In this document: piece after piece, positions 35,130-43,441 of the stretch | Layout of the letters: the number at the start of each line of letters is the position of its first letter | How positions within the stretch are numbered: the stretch's first letter is position 1 | Assembly (NCBI GenBank): GCA_947626775.1 | Contig: CANQTL010000022.1 | Location: forward strand, 1-52,401 | Length of the DNA stretch: 52,401 nt | Direction of reading: 5' to 3' | DNA from: an uncultured Lachnospiraceae bacterium | Lineage (GTDB): Bacteria > Bacillota > Clostridia > Lachnospirales > Lachnospiraceae | Notes under the pieces: model-generated | Told to the model about the DNA's origin: nothing | The model's input: the letters and a program-made list of their open reading frames with translations, nothing else | Databases searched by the model: none | Program-made: the position numbers and the translations under genes

Positions 35130-35157
35130 ATATCGGCCAGTTTCTCCGTTTTCTTTA
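35130..35157 (-). promoter_or_regulatory. sigma-D (motility) promoter of the coiled-coil gene
   Basis: On the minus strand TAAA (35157-35154), 16 bases, GCCGATAT (35137-35130). This is an exact match to the Bacillus sigma-D consensus boxes with an allowed spacer length. It lies about 70 bases before the ATG at 35062. Confidence 0.7.
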
Positions 35158-35203
35158 ATGCCGCGCGCCGCCTTTCATGACCAAAAACCGAACGTTTACA
35201 GCA

Positions 35204-35233
35204 AAACGCCCCGTCTGATCGGACAGGGCGTTT
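35204..35233 (-). terminator. terminator of the DUF975 gene
   Basis: GGGCGTTT/AAACGCCC arms (35226-35233 and 35204-35211) with additional GTC/GAC pairing inside. On the minus strand the stem is followed by TTGCTGT, beginning 15 bases after the stop codon. Confidence 0.75.
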
Positions 35234-35248
35234 CATCACGTATGCTAT

Positions 35249-35480
35249 CTAATTCCAGTTCCCGTTATTCGGCTGGTTCCATTGACCGGAATCGTTCGGC
35301 TGCTGCGCGCTGCCGCCGTTCCACTGATTCGGATTGTTGTTGTTCCACTGACCGCCCTGCGGATCCGGATTGCTCCACTGGCCGGAACCGCTGTTCCACT
35401 GACCGCTCTGCGGATTCGCATTGTTCCACTGGCCGCCGCCGTTCCACTGACCGCCGGACTGCGCATAGGGATTCTGACCG
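35249..35480 (-). repeat. coding repeat: QWN-rich tail of the DUF975 protein
   Basis: The 3' end of the gene encodes repeated units of the form GGQWN or SGQWN with short variable linkers. The DNA shows matching degenerate repeats of TTCCACTG-like words on the plus strand. Unit lengths vary between about 7 and 11 codons. Confidence 0.75.
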
Positions 35481-36184
35481 CCGCCGTAAGTAATCTCCTT
35501 CAGCGCCACATAGAGTTCCGCCAGGGTCATATACATATACGGGTTTACCCAGAAAATCGCGAGGATATTACAGGTGCACGCGCTCAGGAGCATCCAGCCG
35601 AAGAACGACAGTTCCAGCACAAACGCGTTCCACTTGTTACCGGTCATCATCTGTTTGCTCATGGCAAACGCTTCCTTGGCGTCGATATCCGGATTCTCCG
35701 CCAGAATGTAAGGAATCATAAGATACTCATAGGCCTTGATGATGCCCGGTATGATGAACAGCAGCGTCCACAGGAAAGTATACAGCTGCCGCAGGAACAT
35801 CACTTTCACGATATTCAGATAGGATCTGGAAAAAGCAAATCCCAGTTCGCCCAGCTCCGCCTTGCGGTAATGGCTCACCACAAAGAACCGCTGCGCGCCG
35901 ACAATCAGCGGATTGAACACAAACCACTGCAGCGCCCCGATCACCACACAGACGACGATGACAGCCACAAGAACGCCCACGGCCAGCGCGCCCAACTCCG
36001 CAGGGGACATGCCCGAGAAATTGAAACCGCCGGCGTCATCCGTATTCGCCCGCGTATAGCCGGCCGAAACGCCGCCTCCCCCGCCGCCGACAAACGACAG
36101 CACCAGCGCCGCCAGCACCATCTTCCAGTAATTGTACTTAAAAAATTCTTTCGCGTTATTTTTCAGTTCCGCCCTTGTCCACAT
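35249..36184 (-). CDS. DUF975-family membrane protein with Gln-Trp-Asn tail
   Basis: The 311-residue product begins MWTRAELKNNAKEFFKYNYW, the usual start of DUF975 proteins, and has about five hydrophobic segments (such as ALAVGVLVAVIVVCVVIGAL and LYTFLWTLLFIIPGIIKAYE) followed by LAENPDIDAKEAFAMSKQMM, the family signature. The function is unknown. Unusually, the last 80 or so residues are a low-complexity tail in which QWN recurs about eight times among Gly, Asn, Ser and Pro, probably cytoplasmic and disordered. It has its own candidate promoter (36240-36268) and terminator, so it is a single-gene unit. Confidence 0.88.
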   Translation of the reverse strand: MWTRAELKNNAKEFFKYNYWKMVLAALVLSFVGGGGGGVSAGYTRANTDDAGGFNFSGMSPAELGALAVGVLVAVIVVCVVIGALQWFVFNPLIVGAQRFFVVSHYRKAELGELGFAFSRSYLNIVKVMFLRQLYTFLWTLLFIIPGIIKAYEYLMIPYILAENPDIDAKEAFAMSKQMMTGNKWNAFVLELSFFGWMLLSACTCNILAIFWVNPYMYMTLAELYVALKEITYGGGQNPYAQSGGQWNGGGQWNNANPQSGQWNSGSGQWSNPDPQGGQWNNNNPNQWNGGSAQQPNDSGQWNQPNNGNWN

Positions 36185-36239
36185 ATTCTTTCCTCCCTGT
36201 CCGCCGCTTTACTTCTTCCAAAACGGACTTCCATATAAG

Positions 36240-36268
36240 ACTTTAATATATTACGCGGTATTTTGCAA
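36240..36268 (-). promoter_or_regulatory. candidate promoter of the DUF975 gene
   Basis: On the minus strand TTGCAA (36268-36263), 17 bases, TAAAGT (36245-36240), 55 bases before the start codon. The -10 box is a partial match. Confidence 0.45.
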
Positions 36269-36299
36269 GATGGCGTTTCTTTTTTTTACATTTTACGCC

Positions 36300-38537
36300 C
36301 TATCCGCGGCCCCGCAGACGCATCTTCCTTCTGATCCGCCGTATTTTCCGCCACAGCGCCGTGTCCCCGCCCGCCGCGTCCCCGGCGAAGTATGCGCGGT
36401 ACAGCGCCTCCGTGAAGGCTTCGTCGATTTCCTCCCCCGCGCCGTGCCCGCGCAGCCACATAAGCTGTTCCCGCAGAGTGCGCAGGCCGCCGTACTCCCG
36501 GCTCCTTCTGCGGACAGCAGCCTGCAGCCGCCCATACTCCAGTTTCGTCCGCTCTCTGTCCGAAAGCCTGCTCTCCCGGTACATACGGCGCAGGCGCAGA
36601 ACGGCCAGTCCTCCTGCGGCCAGCGCCGCCAGCCCCAGCAGCGCATAGCCGGCGCCGCCCAGCGCCCCTTCCAGATAGTCGCCCAGATTGTTCTGCGCCA
36701 TGTCCGGCCCTGTATTTCCGCCGCCGCCGGACAAAAACACCTCCCAGAACGAGGCCGTACCCTCCTGCTGCTCCCGGGCAGGCGTGGGATCGACCACCAG
36801 CCAGCCCTGTCCTTCCACATAGATTTCTACCCAGGCATGCGCATAGGCGTCCGGAATGTCCAGCTCGACAAGCGCCGTCTCCCCGATGGGCGAATAGCCG
36901 TCATAATAGTCGCCGTACGCCGCATGCTCCACCAGCTCGCCGTTCTCGACCACGTTCAGGTAGGAGAACGCGTAGCCCTCCGCGTAGCGCGCCGGAATCC
37001 CCATCTGCCGGAACAGCATGACCGCCGCCGACGCGAAGTGCGCACAGTATCCCTTCTTACTCTCCAGAAGAAAATGGCTGATGAAATCCGGGTTCCCGAA
37101 ATAGTAGCCGGGCCGCAGCGTATAGTCGTAGTTCTCGTCAAAGTAAGCGGCGATCTGCGCCGCCACTTCCTGCGGCGTGCCGCCAAACGCCGCCTCGCCG
37201 CACACTTCCCGCACCGCCGCGAGACAGCTGTCCGGCACTGTCAGGTAGCCGGCGGGAATCTCCTGAGAGGGAACCGGCACAGCCGTCAGCGCCGGATAGT
37301 AGACGTACGCCTCTCCCTGCCCGTCAGACAGCTCTGCGGACGCACCGCCGTCCGTGTAGTAAGGGCGGTACTCGTAGCTGTCGTCTGCGTCCGCTTTCTC
37401 CACTTCCATGACGCCGCGCCCCTGCCCGGAAGCGGCCCCGCCGTCGTCAGAGGCGTTCCCCGCCTCATAGCGCGCCTTCCTGCTCTCCAGGCTGGCGGAC
37501 ATACCGCCGTCGTCCGGCAGCCCGCTCCCGGCCTCGGACCATCTGTCGCCGAGGTAATCTTTTCCCGTATACGCCTTCAGATAGACAGGATTGTAATCAT
37601 AGGGAGTATACCTGACCGTCAGCACCGTCTCATAGGTCGGCATGAGCGACGCGCTCCTGCTCAGCCGGCCTCCGCTGACGCCCACGCCCGCGCTCCCCTG
37701 CCTGAGCATCGCCGTCAGGCCGTACTGGGCAAACCGCGTCATCTCCTCCTCGGAAGCCGCCTTGGACGCATTCTTGGGGACAGCGCGCTCATAGGCCGCC
37801 TCCGGGAACAACAGCGCCGCCGCCCTGACCGCAAGCGCGGTCACAGCCACGGCAAGCGGCAGGACATACCGCAGCTGCCCGGACAGTCCGCCGCGCACAT
37901 TTCCTCCCTGCAGAATCGCCACGGCAAGATAGCCCGACAGCAGAAAAATCAGATAGAGCAGATCAGGAGAGCGGTCGAAATAGAGCGGAACCGCATACGG
38001 CGTCAGCGTCAGCAGTATCACTCTGAGCAGGCTGCACCGCTCCTGCAGCATAATGTTGAACAGGATCACGCCCACCATTCCGAGAAACAGCGCAAACATC
38101 GTGACCGTCGCATAAGTCTCCTCCACGGCGAGCGAGTATTCCATGCCGCTCTCCACATCCAGATAATTCCGCGCAGTCTCATAGAGGCGGTTCAGGATCG
38201 CATAGTACCCGCTGTTGATGACCCAGTAATTCGCAGCCGCGATATACAGATAGACCGCAAAGATCCCCAGGCTGGCCAGATTGATCAGCCACCGTCTCCT
38301 GCTCTCATACACTGCGCTCAGCACAAGCGAAAGGCCAAACAGCACGAGCATGCACGTTCCCCGGCTGCACTCTATGTCAAAAGCCGACAGGAAACCGCCC
38401 AGCGCGCCGTAAACCAGCATAAAGACAAGCAGGGCCTTGGAAAGCGCCGCAAAGAAATCATACTTCCCGCTCTCCCGCGTCTGTATAAGAGTCAGCTCCG
38501 CCTGCTCCCCTCTTTCTGTCTTACCGAATATACGCAC
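36300..38537 (-). CDS. membrane transglutaminase-like protein (TgpA/DUF3488 type)
   Basis: The 745-residue product has about seven membrane helices in its first 260 residues, then an extracellular transglutaminase-like domain. Its Cys-His-Asp triad is visible in KKGYCAHFASAAVMLF, DAYAHAWVEIY and WLVVDPTP. A membrane helix near residue 650 and a basic cytoplasmic tail ending RRKMRLRGRG follow. Such proteins are found with MoxR ATPases and DUF58 proteins, as here, but their substrates are unknown. The start is a GTG at 38537 that overlaps the DUF58 gene by 17 bases, implying translational coupling. It is the last gene of the operon. Confidence 0.9.
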   Translation of the reverse strand: MRIFGKTERGEQAELTLIQTRESGKYDFFAALSKALLVFMLVYGALGGFLSAFDIECSRGTCMLVLFGLSLVLSAVYESRRRWLINLASLGIFAVYLYIAAANYWVINSGYYAILNRLYETARNYLDVESGMEYSLAVEETYATVTMFALFLGMVGVILFNIMLQERCSLLRVILLTLTPYAVPLYFDRSPDLLYLIFLLSGYLAVAILQGGNVRGGLSGQLRYVLPLAVAVTALAVRAAALLFPEAAYERAVPKNASKAASEEEMTRFAQYGLTAMLRQGSAGVGVSGGRLSRSASLMPTYETVLTVRYTPYDYNPVYLKAYTGKDYLGDRWSEAGSGLPDDGGMSASLESRKARYEAGNASDDGGAASGQGRGVMEVEKADADDSYEYRPYYTDGGASAELSDGQGEAYVYYPALTAVPVPSQEIPAGYLTVPDSCLAAVREVCGEAAFGGTPQEVAAQIAAYFDENYDYTLRPGYYFGNPDFISHFLLESKKGYCAHFASAAVMLFRQMGIPARYAEGYAFSYLNVVENGELVEHAAYGDYYDGYSPIGETALVELDIPDAYAHAWVEIYVEGQGWLVVDPTPAREQQEGTASFWEVFLSGGGGNTGPDMAQNNLGDYLEGALGGAGYALLGLAALAAGGLAVLRLRRMYRESRLSDRERTKLEYGRLQAAVRRRSREYGGLRTLREQLMWLRGHGAGEEIDEAFTEALYRAYFAGDAAGGDTALWRKIRRIRRKMRLRGRG

Positions 38538-39546
38538 CCTGATACGCTCCCGTCCGAATCAAAATATAGCTCTCCTGCGGATGGTGCAGCGCCATCTGCG
38601 CCTCCGCCTGTCCCGCCCTGTGCAGCCCGCTGCCGCTCAGAATCTCGGCAAGCCCTTTTTCCAGCTCTCCCGCCTCCGCCGCAAAATAACCGCGCAGCTC
38701 CGCCCCGGCCTCCCAGTACAGTTCGATCGGATATCCCCTGTGCAGCAGCAGCCTCCCCAGCGCCCAGAGAGACGCGACGAGCTCGTCGTTGATCTGCCTG
38801 TCCTCCCCGAGCGGCAGGAGCAGATTGATCTTTTCGCGGCCCGCCGCCAGACGCTCCCGCACCATCATGCGCCCCTGTTTTGCCGACAGCTTCCAGTGGA
38901 TGCTTTTCAGCTCATCCCCCGGAAGATACTCCCGCACCTCATAGTCGGGATTGTAATCCGTCCCCCGCCGCTTTGTCTCCTCCTCCTGCGGGAACCCTTC
39001 CACGCGGCTGTACAGCTCCACGTCCTCCGTCTCCTCAAAAGAAGGCCAGACGATCGTGTGCGCATCCGTCCTCTCACAGCCGCGCAGCCGGAACATGTGG
39101 AGCAGATCGAACACCTCAAAAGCCTCTATGCGCACCTCGACTCTCCCCGCATAACGGCTGCGCAGTTTCTGCTCGATCCGCCTTCCAGTTACAGGTGTTA
39201 TCCATATATGCTGTCTTCTCTGTTCCGAATAACCTGTGAAGAGATTGCCGAAAGAATAGACGATATCCGCGGTGTAAGCCGCGAATTTCCGAGGATTGTG
39301 CACAATGATGTCCAAAGAAATTTCCGTATTCCTGCCCACTCTGCGATCCGGCAGCACGGCCTGCACCCGCAGCGCGTCTCTGCCCGCCAGAAGGAGCAGA
39401 AAGGATACGGCGGGACACACCGCGATGAGCACAAGCGCCAGAAACAGCAGATAACTGCGGAAGAAATTCCACAGGTACAGAGTGACGGCGAATAAAACGG
39501 CAAACCGCACGGCGCCGAGCGGGCTGAGCCCTATCCTTCTCTCCAT
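38521..39546 (-). CDS. DUF58 (von Willebrand-like) protein
   Basis: The 341-residue product has two N-terminal membrane helices (AVRFAVLFAVTLYLW, YLLFLALVLIAVCPAVSFLL), an extracellular or intermembrane segment, and then the DUF58 core with TDYNPDYEVREYLPGDELKS and IHWKLSAKQGRMMVRER. DUF58 proteins accompany MoxR AAA ATPases and probably act in a chaperone-like or assembly complex. I set the start at the ATG at 39546, which overlaps the MoxR stop as TGATG. The reading frame continues to 39645 but inside the MoxR gene. Confidence 0.9.
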   Translation of the reverse strand: MERRIGLSPLGAVRFAVLFAVTLYLWNFFRSYLLFLALVLIAVCPAVSFLLLLAGRDALRVQAVLPDRRVGRNTEISLDIIVHNPRKFAAYTADIVYSFGNLFTGYSEQRRQHIWITPVTGRRIEQKLRSRYAGRVEVRIEAFEVFDLLHMFRLRGCERTDAHTIVWPSFEETEDVELYSRVEGFPQEEETKRRGTDYNPDYEVREYLPGDELKSIHWKLSAKQGRMMVRERLAAGREKINLLLPLGEDRQINDELVASLWALGRLLLHRGYPIELYWEAGAELRGYFAAEAGELEKGLAEILSGSGLHRAGQAEAQMALHHPQESYILIRTGAYQGAYIR

Positions 39547-40466
39547 CAGACCGCCCGTATCCTTTCCGTCAGATCCATGAGAATATCCGACACATCCATG
39601 CCCTCCGCGCGCGCTCTGGCATGCAGACGGATCCGGTGTCTCCACACATCGTCGATCACCGACAGCACATCCTCCGGTATCACATACTCCCCGCCTCTCA
39701 ACAGCGCCATGGCCCTGGCCATCCTGAGAAGCGCGATACCGCCCCGCGGGCTGACGCCGAGCGCGATGCGCGGATCCTGTCTGGTCGCCTCCGTCAGCCG
39801 CAGCAGATAATCGTAGATGCCGTCCTCCACATGAAGCGTCTCCGCCTGTCTTCTCAGTTCCAGGAGCCGTTCTCTGCCAAGCACTCCCTGTACCTGATCG
39901 ATCCCCGGCCCCGCGCTGTTTCTCATAATCTCCATGGCAGCCTCGTGGGAGGGGTACCCCATCTGCAGACAGATCAAAAACCGATCCAGCTGGGACTCCG
40001 GCAGCCGCTGTGTGCCGGAAGAGCCGAAAGGGTTCTCTGTGGCGATCACCGTAAAAGGCGTCGGCAGCGCGTGCGGCACGCCGTCCACCGTCACCCGGTT
40101 CTCCTCCATGACCTCCAGGAGCGCCGACTGCGTCTTGGAGGAAGTGCGGTTCAGCTCGTCCGCCAGAAACAGGTTGCAGAACACGGCGCCCGGCCTGTAC
40201 TCAAACTGTCCCGTGCCGCTGTTGTACATCGTAAAACCCACGATATCGCTGGGAAGCACATCCGGCGTAAACTGCATCCTTCTGTACTCCAGCTCCATGG
40301 CCCTGCCGAGCGCCGTCGCCAGCGTCGTCTTACCCACGCCGGGAATGTCCTCCAGGAGCACATGCCCTCCCGCCAGCACCGCCGCCAGCACCTTGCGGAT
40401 CACACGATCCTTACCCTTGACTACCTTCGCCACTTCACTGACGACCCGTTCCAGTTCTGTATTCAT
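39546..40466 (-). CDS. MoxR-family AAA+ ATPase
   Basis: The 306-residue product has Walker A in EDIPGVGKTTLATALG, Walker B in NLFLADELNR, sensor 1 in VIATENPF, and the arginine-finger region ESQLDRFLICLQMGYPS, all typical of MoxR ATPases. These are thought to act as chaperones that mature partner complexes such as the co-encoded DUF58 and transglutaminase-like proteins. AAAGGAAA precedes the ATG at 40466. A possible promoter (40572-40599) overlaps the 3' end of phoR. Overlapping stop/start codons tie all three genes into one translationally coupled operon. Confidence 0.95.
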   Translation of the reverse strand: MNTELERVVSEVAKVVKGKDRVIRKVLAAVLAGGHVLLEDIPGVGKTTLATALGRAMELEYRRMQFTPDVLPSDIVGFTMYNSGTGQFEYRPGAVFCNLFLADELNRTSSKTQSALLEVMEENRVTVDGVPHALPTPFTVIATENPFGSSGTQRLPESQLDRFLICLQMGYPSHEAAMEIMRNSAGPGIDQVQGVLGRERLLELRRQAETLHVEDGIYDYLLRLTEATRQDPRIALGVSPRGGIALLRMARAMALLRGGEYVIPEDVLSVIDDVWRHRIRLHARARAEGMDVSDILMDLTERIRAV

Positions 40467-40571
40467 AACGCGTGTTTCCTTTCGGATTCCAACCGGTCAG
40501 CCGCAGGCCCGCGCTTCCGCGCTCTGTCGTCCGCTCTGCGGGCCGCCGCTCTCTCCTATACTTACCTATAT

Positions 40572-40599
40572 AGTTTACCATTTCTGCGCGCGTTTTCAA
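40572..40599 (-). promoter_or_regulatory. candidate promoter of the MoxR operon
   Basis: On the minus strand TTGAAA (40599-40594), 16 bases, TAAACT (40577-40572), about 105 bases before the MoxR start and overlapping the phoR stop codon. Confidence 0.4.
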
Positions 40600-41948
40600 T
40601 ACTGATCCGCAAAAGTGACTGTAATGTCCGTGCCCCTGCCGGGTTCGCTCTCCAGCCTGATCTCGGCGTGATGCGCCTCCACGATGTGTTTTACGATCGC
40701 AAGCCCCAGACCCGTGCCGCCCGTGGATTTGGAACGGCTCTTATCCACCCGGTAGAAGCGCTCGAAGATCCTGTCCTGGGACTCTTTCGGGATGCCGATC
40801 CCCGTATCCCGGACGCGCAGCACGGGCCGCCCCGCCACGTACTTTGTGCTGACCGTCACGCTGCCGCCGATCTTGTTGTAATTGAGGGCGTTGTCGCACA
40901 GGTTGTAGACCAGTTCCTCGATCATCTGCTTATCGCCCTGCATCTTACAGCTGCCGCCCTCCATCGAGAGCATGACGCTGCGCTCCTCTGCCCGAAACTG
41001 CAAGATCTCCACGCTGTCCCTGGCAATCTCATACAAGTCCAGCTCCTCGAAGGAGATATCGCGGTCGATCACATCCAGCTCCGACAGCCGGATGGTGTCG
41101 TTAATCAGCGTCAGGAGCCTGCCGGCGCTCTTGTGGATCTCCGCCGCGAACCGGAGCACATCCTGTCCGGAGGCCATTCCGTTTTCGATCAGTTCCGAGT
41201 AGCCGGAGATGACGGCCAGCGGCGATTTCAGCTCGTGGGAGACATTGGAGGTAAACTCCTGCCGCATATCCGCATTCTTCAGAATCGCATCATGCTGCCG
41301 CCGTATCGTCTCCGCAAAGGGAATCAGTTCTTCATAGATCTCCTGCTCCCCGATACCGTCCATATCCGCCGCCATCCGCTCGATCGGAGCGAGCAGGCTC
41401 TTCGTCAGCCAGTGGGACAGAAACAGGCACAGCGCCAGAAGCGCGCAGACAATCGCAAGCATGGCCGGCAGAGCGCGGTACAGGATGCTCCAGATGCTGT
41501 GCGCTTCCCTCGCCACGCGCAGCACGCTGCCGTCCTCGAGAAGCAGCGTATAATAATAGGTGTTATGCTGCATCGTCGAGGACTGCCTGATCGAGCTTCC
41601 CTCGCCCTTCTCAAAAGCCTCCCTCACCTCCGGCCTGTCCGCGTGGTTGTCCATCCGGTCCGCGTCGGCGCCGCTGTCATAAACGACCGTGCCCGCAGAA
41701 TCGATCACAGTGATCCGCACCGGCTCGCCCGCACCGCCGTCTGCGCCCGTCAGACCGGAAAGGCTCTCTTTCATCGTCTCCGCGGATATTTCCCGCCCGC
41801 CCGCGGACAGCATACGGGCATACAGCCGCAGATCGTCCAGAATCTGCGCCCGAAAGATATGGTAAAAGACGACGGCCATACACAACAGCGTGACCGCCGC
41901 CGCCAATGAAGAGAGAAACATAAACTGCCGGTTGATCTTTTTCTTCAC
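40596..41948 (-). CDS. phoR: PhoR-type sensor histidine kinase
   Basis: This 450-residue membrane kinase has a helix at residues 10-30, an extracellular segment of about 120 residues, a second helix (LPAMLAIVCALLALCLFLSH), a HAMP-like/PAS-like linker, the H box with FTSNVSHELKSPLAVISGYS, and N, G1 and G2 boxes (NLCDNALNYN, VRDTGIGIP, GGTGLGLAIVKH). It lies 18 bases after a PhoB-type regulator and downstream of pstSCAB-phoU, so I assign it to the phosphate-starvation response. Homology alone would only say HPK1-family kinase. In the cell it should phosphorylate PhoB when the Pst transporter signals low phosphate. Confidence 0.85.
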   Translation of the reverse strand: MKKKINRQFMFLSSLAAAVTLLCMAVVFYHIFRAQILDDLRLYARMLSAGGREISAETMKESLSGLTGADGGAGEPVRITVIDSAGTVVYDSGADADRMDNHADRPEVREAFEKGEGSSIRQSSTMQHNTYYYTLLLEDGSVLRVAREAHSIWSILYRALPAMLAIVCALLALCLFLSHWLTKSLLAPIERMAADMDGIGEQEIYEELIPFAETIRRQHDAILKNADMRQEFTSNVSHELKSPLAVISGYSELIENGMASGQDVLRFAAEIHKSAGRLLTLINDTIRLSELDVIDRDISFEELDLYEIARDSVEILQFRAEERSVMLSMEGGSCKMQGDKQMIEELVYNLCDNALNYNKIGGSVTVSTKYVAGRPVLRVRDTGIGIPKESQDRIFERFYRVDKSRSKSTGGTGLGLAIVKHIVEAHHAEIRLESEPGRGTDITVTFADQY

Positions 41949-41966
41949 GTTGTCATCACCGCTTCT

Positions 41967-42650
41967 TCACTCTATGATATTGTCGAGGAAATAGCCGACG
42001 TTCCGCACCGTCCTGATCATGGCGCCGGCCTCCCCCAGCTTCTGGCGCAGAGACTTGATATGCATGTCCAGCGTGCGCGACTCCCCCTGATAAGCCGTTC
42101 CCCAGACCCGGTTCAAAATCTCCTCCCTGCCGGTCACGATGCCCGCCCGCTCCAGCAATAACTTCAGAAGCTCATACTCTTTGTAGGTCAGCTCGCAGGG
42201 CCTGTTGTTCACATACACCGCGTGCCGCTCGCTGTCGAGGAAGATTCCGCCGACGCTCAGAACTTTCTCATCCCGGTCCGCGCCGCTCCTGCGCAGCAGC
42301 GCCTTGACCCTGGAGATCAGCTCCATCACGCCGAAAGGCTTGGTGATATAGTCGTCCGCGCCCAGATCGAACCCTTTTACCTTGTCCAGCTCCGTGGTCT
42401 TGGCAGTCACCAGAATAATCGGTATCTTCTTTGTCAGCGGGTTCTTCCGCAGCTTCTCCACGATCACCAGACCGCTCTCGTCGGGCAGCATGATATCCAG
42501 GAGCACCAGACTCGGGATCCTGTCTCGGAGGGCTCTCTCGAAATCCGCGGCATTCTCGTACACCGCCACGTCGTAGCCGCTGTTCTTCAGGGAAAAACTC
42601 TCGATCTCGCTGATATTCACATCATCTTCCACAATATAGATCATGCTCAT
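41967..42650 (-). CDS. phoB: PhoB/PhoP-type response regulator
   Basis: The 227-residue product has an OmpR-family structure: receiver domain with acidic pocket VEDD, phospho-acceptor Asp52 in LVLLDIMLPDESG, Lys in DDYITKPFG, then a winged-helix domain with LTYKEYELLKLLLERAGIVT and SRTLDMHIKSLRQKLG. The ATG at 42650 has GGAAGG upstream and was preferred to the frame start at 42683. Its own promoter region carries three TTTTAC repeats at 11-bp steps (42710-42737), which suggests autoregulation. Position next to phoR and pst genes supports the phosphate role. Confidence 0.88.
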   Translation of the reverse strand: MSMIYIVEDDVNISEIESFSLKNSGYDVAVYENAADFERALRDRIPSLVLLDIMLPDESGLVIVEKLRKNPLTKKIPIILVTAKTTELDKVKGFDLGADDYITKPFGVMELISRVKALLRRSGADRDEKVLSVGGIFLDSERHAVYVNNRPCELTYKEYELLKLLLERAGIVTGREEILNRVWGTAYQGESRTLDMHIKSLRQKLGEAGAMIRTVRNVGYFLDNIIE

Positions 42651-42668
42651 GCCAATCACCTTCCGTCT

Positions 42669-42737
42669 ATTGTAACACATCACACTGCCCGTTTCACTAC
42701 CATGGACGTGTAAAAAGAAGGTAAAATCTGTGTAAAA
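42669..42737 (-). promoter_or_regulatory. phoB promoter with a three-copy Pho box
   Basis: On the minus strand TTTTAC occurs at 42737, 42726 and 42715, that is, exactly every 11 bases. This matches the PhoP-box pattern of TT(A/T/C)ACA repeats with about 5-base gaps. Downstream are a weak -35 (GTGAAA at 42697-42692), 17 bases, and TACAAT (42674-42669). Weak -35 plus upstream repeats fits activation by phosphorylated PhoB. Confidence 0.6.
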
Positions 42738-42761
42738 TACGGCGCCATTGCATAACCCATG

Positions 42762-43424
42762 TTATAAAATACGCGTTTCCCGCATATTGCCCGTCTCCTG
42801 AAAAATCTCCCACTCGCCCACGTTCACGGCATGGTCCCCGATCTTCTCCAGATATTTCGCCAGCATGAGCACGTCGATGCAGTCGTCCACATTGGCGGCG
42901 TCGTCTTTCAGAAGCGCCACGAGGTCTTCTTTCACGCTGTTGAACAGATCGTCCACCTCGTCGTCCCCCTCTATCACCGCCTTCGCCGCCTCCGTATTGC
43001 GGTGCAGAAACGCCTCGATGGCGCTGTGCAGAAGGCTCTGAGCCGCCCGCACCATCACCGGAAGATCGTCCGAAAAACCGGACAATGCCTGCATTTGCAG
43101 CCGGAGAACCAGCTCCGCCATGTCCGTGACGTGCACGCCCACCCGCTGGATGTCCGTGACCACCTTCAGACTCGCGGACACGACCCGCAGATCTCCCGCC
43201 AGCGGGTGCTGCCTGGTAATCAGGGAGAGACACTCGGATTCGATCCGCTTCTCCATCTCTCTCGTCGTATTGTCCTGCTCCAGGATCGCTCGGACCGCCT
43301 CCTCATCCTGCCGCAGGGCCGCGGCGAACAGCCTGTCATAGACCGCCTCCACATGGAAGCACATCTGCTTCAGATTCTCTCTCAATTCCGTCAGTTCGCT
43401 CTCGAACATCGTCCTCGGCGACAT
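42762..43424 (-). CDS. phoU: phosphate signalling protein PhoU
   Basis: PhoU links the PstSCAB transporter to the PhoR kinase and keeps the response off when phosphate is plentiful. The 220-residue product shows two repeats of the three-helix PhoU fold: FESELTELRENLKQM with IESECLSLITRQHPLAGDLR in the first, and LVALLKDDAANVDDCIDVLM with AKYLEKIGDHAVNVGEWEIF in the second. I chose the ATG at 43424, with AAAGGGG upstream, over the GTG at 43433. It follows pstB after 17 bases as the last gene of the pst operon. Confidence 0.97.
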   Translation of the reverse strand: MSPRTMFESELTELRENLKQMCFHVEAVYDRLFAAALRQDEEAVRAILEQDNTTREMEKRIESECLSLITRQHPLAGDLRVVSASLKVVTDIQRVGVHVTDMAELVLRLQMQALSGFSDDLPVMVRAAQSLLHSAIEAFLHRNTEAAKAVIEGDDEVDDLFNSVKEDLVALLKDDAANVDDCIDVLMLAKYLEKIGDHAVNVGEWEIFQETGNMRETRIL

Positions 43425-43441
43425 TTCGTCCACCCCTTTCT

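Noticed and set aside
36132..38792. An 886-codon plus-strand frame opposite the transglutaminase-like gene
   Set aside because: The Arg/His/Pro-rich translation shows no domain, and the minus-strand gene has a complete catalytic triad.
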